Translations under genes and position numbers: made by a program | Notes under the pieces: generated by a model | Seen by the model: only the letters and a program-made list of their open reading frames with translations | What the model was told of the DNA's origin: nothing | Databases searched by the model: none | NCBI RefSeq assembly: GCF_910596095.1 | Contig: NC_056550.1 | Span: 29,051,699-29,115,698 of the forward strand | DNA from: Thunnus maccoyii | Taxonomy: Eukaryota; Chordata; Actinopteri; Scombriformes; Scombridae | DNA length: 64,000 nt | Direction: 5' to 3' | Part shown: positions 54,140-64,000 of the stretch, in pieces | How positions within the stretch are numbered: the first letter of the stretch is position 1 | Layout: the number at the start of each line of letters is the position of its first letter

Positions 54140-55560
54140 AAGTAATCAGCAAAAGTTGGGAAACATGTAGGAATTGTTTCCATCAACTTTCAAGACTTAA
54201 TTTACTTCCATTGCTGCAGAAAAGATAATTTGTTCTGTTTTTTGTTAACCCGAGTTATAACTGTGAAATTTGCATTATTTTTCAGTTTTTGGTAATTAAA
54301 CTCTTTGTTACCTCTGGCAGTTTACTGCTTACCCTTGTATCATTTAAGGTTTATTCACTGGACCTCAACTGCTTTAATTTAGATAAAAACTGGAAAAATG
54401 AGAGTTTTCTTTTGACCAGTTTTCATTACTGTAATACTTTTCTTCCAGACTCATGATAACTTAGCAAAGTCTGTCTGCAGATGAAGGCCAACGGATGCAG
54501 CTGAGAGTCTGCAGGTCTAGTAAGTGGACCTTGAGTAAAGAATTTTCTTTTTTCCAAAGTCCATAATGAACCTTGAAGTTACACATGTCTTCATGAATAA
54601 TGAACAGTTTTAAACCCACCTGTGGATGATTTGTACATGTGTATTAACAGTTAATTCATGTTTTAAGCATATTTTATAGTATATATTTGACTGTTATCAA
54701 TCATTAATTAACTGTTTATTCACTGGTTATTGATGCCTCACAGGAGGAGTTTTAGTTGTTGACAAATACAATAATAAAACGTTTACATACTGCTTATGAA
54801 TGCTAAATGTGGGTTATGTGGGTTAAATGTGCGTATTTTCATTGAGTACTGATTGAAGATTTAAGTGCATCTTACATCTTAAGAGGAAATCTCATTGATA
54901 TAAAAGCTGAAGGAGCCAAATGGATCCCTGCAGTTTCATCCTGAAGTAAACAGACAGCCAGCAAGTCCAGTAATCATTTATTTCAACTTATACGATCATT
55001 AGTGGGGATAAAACATACACACAGTTTATTATCAGCATCCACAATAAAACACAGGTTTTACAAACTATATATGAATAAATCAGTTCTGTTTACAGACTTT
55101 ATTCCACTGATTACAGGCTGCAGTATGGAGACAGTTTTCAGATTGTAATGATGATTAAAATGATAATGATTTTCTAAAGTCAAGTATTTATTCATAGAAA
55201 AATAATAACAAATAAACAAATATTAGAAAATAAAGATCCAACAACAGTTTTCATGGTTCTCTGAATGATTTTAACAATGAGTGCGGAGTTTTTATGTGAG
55301 TATTTGCCCAAAAGCTGATATTTTGCTGCTGAAATATTTGTCAACAATCCAAACATGTTTCCTTATGAGTCAATGTGAACGCAAAGTTTATTAATATGAG
55401 GAATTATTCCATAAACCATCATGTAGAAGAAACTAGATCTCATGAATGAACACATTGTTCTAAAACTAAAACTAAACTGATGAAAAATAAAATAAAAACT
55501 TCTTCACTGAATCTACAGTTTGATGTTCTCTCACTCAGCTTTTTACAGTTTGATCACAAA
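54140..55560. other. Intergenic, no recognisable gene
   Basis: AT-rich, without long frames or tandem arrays. The right end probably contains the 3' UTR of the minus-strand gene at 55.6 kb. Confidence 0.45.
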
Positions 55561-55572
55561 CAGAGAAGATGT

Positions 55573-56470
55573 CTAACCAAACATAGCTTTAAAAGCTCTG
55601 TAGAGGTCCGGGTTCAGGTGCACATCATGGAGTGAAGAGTGCATTAAAGTGTTGTCGATGGTGCAGGCGTACTGCCACTCCAGATACTCCTGGTAAAACT
55701 TCTGTCCAGCAGATCTGTCACCCAGACAGGCAGCGAGATGGACGGTGGCTTTAAACTTGGTGAAAAGCAGCACCAGAGACAGAGCCAAAGTGACGACAAA
55801 GAATGGGACACTTACTGAAGAAGCTTTCTCTGCTGGGAGGATGAACGGGACAATGACGCGGTTTCTTCCTGGTGGACCATATGTTTTATGGAGAAACACA
55901 AACCTTTCCCATGCTCCGTCCTTTGGTGGATACACAGGGCTGAGCATGATGTTGGGAATCCTTTGGCCGCCAGCATTCTTCATTGAGTTCCAGTGGTTGG
56001 GCGGGTTTTTGAGCTGATGACCTTTATTACGAACCGGGCAATATCGATTAGCACAGTAAAACGCTCTGTGTTGAGGCATCATGCGTCCTGTAGCAACACC
56101 GTACGCTGCATCACCATTGATGACACAGTTCCAGGGAGAATACAGGATCACGTCTGTGATGGAGGGCAGAGGCAGCAGACAGCTGGCCGGGATCATGAAG
56201 TCTCTGATGCATCCGTGTGCAACAAAGATGATGTCAATGTTGTCACTGTGGTTCTTCTTTTCTTCCTCATCAATGTATTCCTTCAGGTAACGAAACATGT
56301 CCAGCAGATAGAAGAAAGCTTCAGACTCTGAATTTTCTATCAGCCATCGCTTCATAGTTTCATCCTTACAATGTTCTATCGCAAACTCAATCAGTGTCCT
56401 CTTGTCATAAAAGCTCCTGTTGCTGTTTTCAACTGCTTGTTGAACTCTGGCCAACCTCTCATACACCTTT
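55573..56470 (-). CDS. CHAT/caspase-like family gene 2, 3' coding exon (298 codons)
   Basis: One open exon. The acceptor CCTACAG precedes AAAGGTGTATGAG, and the frame starts in the same splice phase as exon 3 of the copy at 33292. It reads KVYERLARVQQAVENSNRSF, then NIDIIFVAHG, ASCLLPLPSITDVILYSPWN and C, and YGVATGRM, so the putative His-Gly and Cys positions are kept. Then come NPPNHWNSMKNAG, GPPGRNRVIVPFILP, a hydrophobic FFVVTLALSLVLL, and HLAACLGDRSA near the end. Compared with gene 1 the N-terminal 25 residues are unrelated, while the middle is very similar. No upstream coding exon with a start codon was found. It may use a distant exon or be a partial gene. Confidence 0.7.
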
Positions 56471-56683
56471 CTGTAGGAGGAATTGAATGGAAAAAAAAAA
56501 TCAATTCTACTAATGCATTTTAAATTAATTTATTTAATAATAATAATGATAATAATGGTTCAGCAGTAGATCCTCATTTATCTGAGAATATGGACAGAAA
56601 ACTTTAGCAGCATGATTCAGATTTTCAGAAAAAAAGAAACAATTAATGATTTAATTTTTTAGTGTCAAACCTACAGAATCACT

Positions 56684-57825
56684 TTAATGTATTTCACAGA
56701 AAACATCATACTTGATGTCGTCAAGCTGTTCCCTCAGTGTCCTGGTCATCTCTAAGATTGCGTCAGCTGTGTCTCTCAGTGATTGGCTCGCCTCAGTCAC
56801 ATGATTCTTCTCGATCAGGTCTTTCCAGTTGTCAATGGCCTCTGAAAGTGCAAACGCCAGTCCAACAGCTCCTCCCACAGCCTGATGGTCAATGGGAAGA
56901 GATCAATACATTCATTTTCAGTCTTATGAGATGAAGCAAATGCACATTTATCAAAAATCTAATGAATAAAAACATTAAATCAATAATTATCAATCTATTA
57001 ATAACAACATTTTGACATGTTATTATAAAGGATAATTATGTATGATTGTCTGTGTCATATGTGTATAGTTAAATAATCTTACCAGGCCGCCTCCTTTAAG
57101 AAATGTTTTAAATCCAGCCGATGACACTTTTTTGATGAGTTGTTCAGCTCCTTTAGCAAACAAAAGTTTGGATGCTTTCCCTTCAGCTTTAAATGAGAAA
57201 CATATTAAAACACCGGCGACTGCAGTCATGACTTCAGGCATGATTAAGTTTGGGTTGAGCTGTGGTGAATCCTGGCCAGTAAACCCTCTCGCCCCCCCCA
57301 ACCATCTCCAAATGAGTTGATGTTGATCGGCCACTTCAGTCCACTTCTTCTCGCCATGGCTCCCAGAATTTCAGTCATGACATGTCGGTCCAGTTCATCT
57401 GGGTCTGCAAAGGAGTTCACTCCCTTCTTCTCCGCCTTCAGTTTCTTCAACAGTCGCTGGATTGTTTTTACAATGTCGTTGCTCTTCTGTTCTATCTTCT
57501 GCGCATCTTTCATGGTGTCGCTGGATTTAAGGTGCTCAGTGAGTTTAGTAGCCAGAGAGACGGTGAGACCGACACCTGTATACACTCCTCCTACCAAAGC
57601 TAAAGCTGGAGCCGCAGCTCCGCCGGTGAACAAAGTGGCCACGCCGGCCCCGATCAGACATGCAGCTCCCGCCACTGACACTGAACTGCCAATACATTCA
57701 CTGCCGTTACATTTCTCCCTGAGTGACTCCAGCTCTCTGGCCAGTTTCCGTAGCTTCTCCGCACAGCGCTCCCTCTGCTCGATCCAGGAGAAAATCCGCT
57801 CCAGCAGCTGGTCAGCGGTGGCCAT
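56684..57825 (-). pseudogene. Apolipoprotein L-like gene 2, frameshifted copy
   Basis: Exons 57083-57825 and 56684-56881 match APOL-like gene 1 at nearly every base, introns included. Exon 57083-57825 is 743 nt against 744 in gene 1, because a run of nine C on the plus strand (about 47014 in gene 1) is eight C here (57292-57299). The frame shifts after SFGDGWGG and stops soon after, at about residue 193 of 313. Substitutions elsewhere are mild (for example LISSD to LKSSD, GETIQ to VKTIQ). A noncoding first exon remains at 62203. It could be a pseudogene, an allele, or a homopolymer sequencing error. Confidence 0.75.
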
Positions 57826-57920
57826 GATGGAGGTCCTCCAACCAGAGAGCAGAAAACCTCAGCAGTGTGATCAACAGGAAGCTGAAAGAAGAAAGTTAGA
57901 GGATGCATTAGAGCAGTGGT

Positions 57921-58078
57921 TCCCAACCTTTTACCCTCAGAGACCCCTATTTTACCTTTAAACTGACGACCCCTGAGGAACTGACATATTATGGACCTTT
58001 CAAATTATATTCAGTTCAGAACAGTACAGGCTTGGTGACCCCTAGTGGGGGTCGGGACCCCCGGGTTGGGAACCAGCG
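57921..58078. mobile_element. Short hAT-like element upstream of APOL gene 2
   Basis: Same as the element at 47644-47805, with one visible change (CCCCCGGG for CCCCCAGG). Confidence 0.65.
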
Positions 58079-58434
58079 GAGTAGAGGACACTTTGAATTA
58101 TTATTAATCATCCATCTTCATGACAACTGAACAATATTTGCTGATGAAGACCAGGATTCATAAAAGTAAAACAAATACAGTACAACCCAAACCACATTAT
58201 ATCATCTCCTTACCCTCCCAAACTCCTTTAAAGGAAAATAAAACAAAAAACTGGTAACAAGTAGTAATGATTCATAACACATTAACAATTCATACTGAGA
58301 ATTCAAAGTGATCAACTAATACAGAAACACAACATTAGCAAATAAATAAGACAGTAACAAAACAACAACAATGAAACAAATAAGAATCCATATGTATGTA
58401 TGTGTATATGTGGGGTACATTCAGAGACTAAAAA

Positions 58435-58615
58435 AATATGAACGTAGTCACCGTGACGTCACCCATTGGTTTGTGAACTGTCGTTTTGAATCCTTGAGTT
58501 TAGCGATTTGGCCGTCGCCATTTTTGATTTTTGAGCCAGAAGTGACCATATTTGGACGAGAGGGTGGAGCCGACCATTGCGCTAGCTGCTAGCTTGGTTA
58601 GCACGCAGTATGCAG
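58435..58615 (+). repeat. Partial copy of the 22.2 kb dispersed element
   Basis: GTGACGTCACCCATTGGTTT-GTGAACTG and GCGCTAGCTGCTAGCTTGGT match the first part of the 22195 copy. The remainder is absent. Confidence 0.75.
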
Positions 58616-58619
58616 TTTA

Positions 58620-60370
58620 CATATGTGGTGGGAGCAGGAGCCTAGGTCTCAGATTTCAGGATATAGCCTGACTACACCACAATAGTAGACATACACTAAT
58701 CCAATAAAGGACGCAAAGGTTCATTCACAAATGAAAGTCAAACGTGTTGTTCCTGATATCAAAACTACGTTTATTTGAATGTTCACAAGTTAAAAGGCAA
58801 TAACAAGGGTTAACACACACACTCACACAGCCAAATATGTACATCAGTGTTTTTCACTATTTTTTTCATGGGTGCCGCACTAACCATGAAGTAAATCTGT
58901 CTACTAATTTGTCATATCATTACAATATCTAATGCAGCCAATACAATCTGAATTAAAAATAGGCTCACCTTAAAGCTAGGGTATCTAATGTATTTTAGAA
59001 GCATTTTTATTATATTTGTTGGAATTCTCTGTCCATCCCGACAGCCATCAATAAATCAAATGAAAATCCAGTATCTGTGACCGTTGCAGGCCTGTAATAA
59101 TCCCGTCCAATCACTGCATTCAGCCCGACTGAAATGTCATTTAATAGCAGGTTTCAATCTTTGACTTTAGTTAGTGCGATGTCTTTATATTTGGATAACA
59201 GATTCTGCATTTAAAAATATTTACCAGAACAGTAATTCATCTAGATACAGCTGTAATTTCCTCACCAGTTTTCCTGCTTTGAATGTGTTCATGTCTCTCT
59301 ATCAGATGACTCCTGGGCTGCTTCTATGTGTTTCTCTTCCCTCTTTAAACTTTTTATGTCAATCTTGAATCAGTTCTTTACTTTCTCCTTGTTTTCCTTT
59401 CAACACTATTACATCCTGCAATTCTTCCTTACTTCCGTCTCCTCTCTCCTGATTCCTTCACTCACTGAAAATATAAAAAGCCTTCCTTTGAAGATCTGAG
59501 TGAGCATCAAGCAGAACTTTAACTTGTATGGTTTTAATTACAGAAATTGTGGACAAAACACACAGTGGGGATGCATCAGCAGTCAAGCAGCAGCAGATAA
59601 ACTGGACGGTTAAAACAATAATGTCAATTTAAAAAACTTTAGCTCCACTTTTTGCTGAAGAGTTTTACTTTGTGCTCCCTTTTCTGACATTATTATTTGA
59701 TGCTGCACGTCAGTTGCAGTCAGTCATACACGATGCTCTGAACTCTGATTCATTCGTCTGTCCCATGAAAGCGGCTCCAGTCTGCTTCAGCGCGGAGGGT
59801 TTGTTTGATTAAAACACCAGCGCAGCAGGAGTGGGCGGTGGATTGTCGGTCTCTGTGTCTCATACAAGGATACAAAGTTAAATCGGAAAACAAAACGAGT
59901 GCTCCTGGAAGATAAAACAGAAGCTGCGGTAGGAAGAAGGTCTGAGCCTTTAACAGCTGTAAAGGGATGTCTGCTTGAACGCTTTCCAGAATTTGAGAGG
60001 TGGCTAATTGGCGTTTAGCCTCCATTACAGCCCTGTGTATAACTAAAAAATTTTTTTGCTTAGTTTAACCATCACTCTACACAAACTATTATATATATTC
60101 TGACTGTTCATCTCTGTTGTTGTCGCAGTGTTTTGGTGTGAGAATTGTTTGGGCAGCGTGAGAACATAATCAAAAAGTAAATTTATTTAACACAAAGTAC
60201 TCAAAAACAAACAAAAGATAACAATAGGTAGGGTTAGTCTGTAAAATCAGTCATGTAGGGAGTGGATGAGTGAATGTATGCTGTGTGGGTGTTGTATAGT
60301 GAAACAAAAGAAACAGAACCAAAAGCAACACAGGAATGTGTGGAGGAGAGAAGAGAGGAGCTGAACCGGC
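58620..60370. other. Intron 1 of APOL-like gene 2, no recognisable feature
   Basis: No coding frame of interest and no tandem array seen. Confidence 0.4.
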
Positions 60371-60379
60371 TGCTTCTGA

Positions 60380-60426
60380 CTTTATATATGGGACACACCT
60401 GGGCCAGGTGTGTCCCATATATAAAG
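60380..60426. repeat. Perfect 23-bp inverted repeat with 1-nt centre
   Basis: The left arm CTTTATATATGGGACACACC-TGG, a central G, and the exact reverse complement make a 47-bp palindrome. No transposon ends are visible around it. Confidence 0.95.
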
Positions 60427-60904
60427 TTATCAACACTTTTCCCGCTCTGACTCAGGCTCTTTTTTTAAAGATAAATGTGCAGCGTCCTCATACACATGTA
60501 TTCATATCTCTACATCCACTGGATTAAAATGGAGACTCTGCCTTTTATTTACCTGTTGCCATGGTGACTCGTAGTATCAGAGCTCCATTGATGATGGCTT
60601 TTTTTATTCATCATACATGAGCTCAACTCAGAGTGAACATACTCAGAGTTGATTGAACAAACTTTGATCAGCTGTTCTGAAACTGAAAACTCTGAGTTTC
60701 TCATCAGGGTTCATCAACTCAGAGTTCAGGGTTAGACTCAGAGTTTGCTGAACCTGCTTTCTGAAACAGGCCCCAGGCAACACAAGTGTAACACAGAAAA
60801 CCCAAACGAACAAAAAACAAAGAGTCCAAACACAACAGAAAGTCCTGGCAGGATGTGACACAGAGAGGACAAATGAATGTAGTAGAGCTGCAGTGTTCCT
60901 GTAC

Positions 60905-62040
60905 TAGAGATATCGGGCCCTATTTTAACGATCTAAAGTGCATGGTCTGAATTGCATTGAGGGTGTGTATTTTAACGGCGGAAAAATGGTCGCTGCGCCA
61001 GGCGCACGGTTCAAAGGGGTTGTCCTTAGTCTCCTAATTAATCATGGGTGTGTTTTCGGCGTAACATGCAATAAACCAATCAGAGTGTCATCTCCCATTC
61101 CCTTTAGGAGCCAGGTGTGCTTACACCTTGGCGGATTGCTATTATGACGGCGCATTTGCCGAGTAGTACGAAGGAAGCTTCTCTGTGGAGGAAACGGATC
61201 CATAACGAGCACACTGCTGCTCCTGGACCCTCCCGTGGCCGCAGACCACCAGTTTAAGGTCCTGTTCATTAATTTGTTAATTAGTTTTGTTTGGTTTCTT
61301 TAAAATCGTTTTGTTCAGTCATGGAGTATCAGGTCAAATCAGCAGGGTTTTAATTGCTGAAAGTATATAAACCTGATCACTGTACTCTCAAAAATGTTAA
61401 AGAATATTTGTTAAATATTGTTCAAAAATTAAATCATTAATTTTAATCATGTGAAGAATCATTAACACAGTTATCTGCTAGAAGCTGTGAAGATTTATTT
61501 CCTTCGTTAGTTGAATCATTGTTTTCACCTCATTTATTTCCTCATGTGTTCCTCATGTCATCATGTATTAATGTAGCAGGAAAATTGATCTGTGTTTGAT
61601 CCGTTGTTTAAATACCTCCGTGTTTTGCAATGATTCGGTCAAATTATTAAACAATTTAATCCGTCATTACTGCAATTAGTAAATTCTGATAAATATTATG
61701 ACTAAGCATCATGACATGTATTTTTAAAAAATACCTTAATAAACACAATAATTTAACCTTTCACATTGTAATCCTTTTATTTGTTACCTTTTGCATGTTT
61801 GTGCGCTGCTGCGCGTCCTGTGTGTGTAACAGGCAGAGTGGATGTTGTGCAGCCGCATCTTGATAATGCTCCTTAAAATAACATAGAAACACTGCGACAT
61901 TGACTGTAGACCAGGTTTTTGTTGGTCAATCGCTCTCTGCTACCTCAAGATAGAAATGCGCACCAGTGCGCCTGACCACACCTTACTTTTAAACCAACAC
62001 GATGGGCGCAAGTGCCTCTGCTATTTTATCAACGTTTAAA
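60905..62040. mobile_element. Probable non-autonomous DNA element
   Basis: GGGCCCTATTTTAACGATCT at 60916 and GGCGCAAGTGCCTCTGCTAT-TTTATCAACG near 62030 are end-like sequences of a common fish family, with internal GCGCCAGGCGCA motifs. Terminal repeats are imperfect, and the interior has no intact frame. Confidence 0.45.
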
Positions 62041-62202
62041 TGCACAAAAGATCTTCAAAACCAACCTGCAGAATCACAATCCATGTGGTCCGAGTGTGCA
62101 CAGAGAGCTGTTCACACTTTTTCATAGTATAGATTAGGATATTTACATCAAGATCTGCAGCTGGATGAAAAAATAGAAAATAGAAGAATAAACGTTTCTG
62201 AC

Positions 62203-62335
62203 CTGTTTGGAGAGAATCTGAGTCCAAAAACTTTTCCTGTTGTGTTTAAGTAAAGTTTCTTTTTTAAAACCAGAGACTGAGACTGAGTTCAGGCTCTGAG
62301 TTTGTTCCTTCGTCTCACTGCTGAAGAGTTTTTCC
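62203..62335 (-). other. Noncoding first exon of APOL-like gene 2
   Basis: On the minus strand, GACGAAGGAACAAACTCAGA...GATTCTCTCCAAACAG ends at donor GTCAGA (62197-62202). It is the counterpart of 49865-49988. The flanks (CAGAATCACAATC, GAGAGCTGTTCACACTTTTT) are duplicated too. A CACGTGAC E-box is upstream at 62373. Confidence 0.55.
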
Positions 62336-62399
62336 TGCATCAGACTCTACTGTTGCTCAGTTTCTGTAAGTCACGTGACTTCTTGTAAAGATGCAGAGC

Positions 62400-64000
62400 A
62401 ACGTCCTGCACAGGTTCAGAGGATCTACTGTTTGCTGATGAAACCATATGAAGGATATAAAGGAGTTTTCACCAAAAATAAAAAACCCTTTTTTGCTGCT
62501 GTACATCATTAAAAAAGTGATTTACACTTATTTGTGAGGGCTGACGACTTCATTTGTTTTTTTTTGAGATGCTGCCAAGACAGTTTTTTGTTACCATGCA
62601 TATGGACATGTGCAACACATGATAGGGATTTAATCACGTTATTTTATATATAATGTGTATATTTGTTGTTTGTTTTTTATTTTAAACTGCATATTCTGCA
62701 TAATTCAAACATTATATTGCAAGTCAAAAACTGAAAATCACTCTCTTGCCTGAAGCTTGTGCAAAATACTGCACCAGAGTTTTAACTGGTTCCAAATGTA
62801 GACACTACTACATCACTCCAAATTAAGCATCCCAACACAGGATATCAGTCAGTTTTACAAATGGTTTTAAGATTTTGTTGATCACATTTAAAGGACAGCT
62901 TGCTCTGGCAGTTTTTATTTAGCTGAATGGCCTATTTGCATTATTGTAGATGTTGAGCATGAACAGTTAATGTTTTGAGACATGAAAGGATGTCTTCTAG
63001 TGAAGTGTGTGCAACCCAGGCTTTGAAGACAGTGTCTAGCAAGACCTAGAAAACAATGCAAGACAGGATTGAGCTCAAAGCTTGTTGAAAGCATTTTCTC
63101 ATACCTGCGCTGATTTTCTCTCAAGCTTAATATTACCAGACCGTTTCTGATTCAGACAAGACAGCTTATGAATTGACAGCTTTTCATGACAGAGCTTCAC
63201 TGTTCTGTTCGCAGTCCCTCACTAGTTCAAAGTCAATGTAACTCAACCACAGCAGAATGGTCTCTTTCTCTTTAATCAACCGTGTGACAAATGCAATCCT
63301 TCAAGATCATGCAAATAAGATGGTATTTTTCCTTGATGATGCTTGATGTTTGAACAATTTCAGTGTTCTAAATTAAGTGTAATTTAAGTGTTCTACTGCA
63401 ACTGGAGGAAGTTCCTCTTCTTCTACTACTTCTGCTTCAAAACTCTCACCTTACTCAAAGGCACAACTGTGTGGCAGAATGGCAGAAGTCATACAACATA
63501 TCCACACACATTAATACTGCATAAAATACAAAATTATGAACCCTAGATCCTGGAAAACATGTTAGATCAGATTATTTATTTTTGCTCAAACAGTTAATTA
63601 ATGTGAAGTTAATTTATAAAGTTAAATCAGTAAATTAAATCAACCTGCATGATGTTCTTTAGTTTTATGTTGACATAAATTGTCAACAAATTGTAGTTGA
63701 TTTAATCCTCCCCCTCTTCAAAAAACAACAATAACAACAAAAAACAAGGTATGAACTGATCCATAAATAGCTGTATTTATGAATCCTAACCATAGTCATC
63801 CCTAGTTGTAGAGACTAACTAACATGTGTAGTTCTCTCATGACATGGCTTGCCATTGTACCCTTTTTTCTCGTGTTTTACGTGCTTCTTTCATGGTGACT
63901 GACTTGTGACTTAATTGACTTTTCTTGCTTGACGTTTAGCAGTGACTTGACTCGGCTTACTTGAGTCTAAGTCACAGTGAGAGTCACAGTGATTTAAGAC
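62400..64000. other. No recognisable feature
   Basis: AT-rich sequence with short unremarkable frames only. An AACAACAATAACAACAAAAAAC run is near 63725. Confidence 0.5.

Overview
This window looks like nuclear DNA of a teleost fish, probably a spiny-rayed one. The evidence is intron-containing vertebrate genes with correct splice sites, about 70% non-coding sequence, and many fish-type transposons: L2-like LINEs, Tc1, hAT and PIF/Harbinger elements, Penelope, and a LINE with a restriction-like endonuclease. There are no bacterial features.

Left part (1-20.1 kb). The minus strand carries the 5' two thirds of MED15, the Mediator tail subunit. I could place 12 coding exons whose splice phases all agree. 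They run from the KIX-type N-terminus at 20.0 kb, through Gln/Ala-rich exons, to the conserved [23 protein letters not shown] segment at 0.1 kb. The rest of the gene lies beyond position 1. Its introns hold a 41-bp minisatellite of about 35 copies, a hAT-type element with an internally expanded 47-bp repeat, a degenerate two-gene PIF/Harbinger transposon, L2 and Penelope fragments, and a long CA/CG microsatellite.

Right part (20.8-62.4 kb). This is a multigene region that looks like an interferon-induced immune cluster. It contains: (a) two paralogous plus-strand genes for roughly 300-residue proteins starting MGNGLS, a predicted N-myristoylation signal, each preceded by a duplicated 5' exon with an ISRE-like TTTCACTTTT; (b) two minus-strand paralogues of a family I cannot name, with a conserved HG ... 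C arrangement reminiscent of caspase/CHAT-type peptidases, one with a consensus ISRE, CCAAT and TATA upstream; (c) two minus-strand apolipoprotein-L-like genes, about 97% alike by eye, the second frameshifted in a G tract; (d) one minus-strand exon of 559 codons that joins two charged in-frame minisatellites to a complete LINE-type endonuclease domain without reverse transcriptase. A membrane-acting family, a peptidase-like fold and a nuclease side by side, with interferon-type promoters, suggests an innate effector cluster. That grouping is my inference.

Between the genes are MITEs, Tc1 and LINE remnants, a 783-bp tandem duplication containing tRNA-like pol III boxes, and two near-perfect short-loop palindromes. 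From about 62.4 kb to the end I see no gene. All functional statements come from reading the sequence; no database search was possible.
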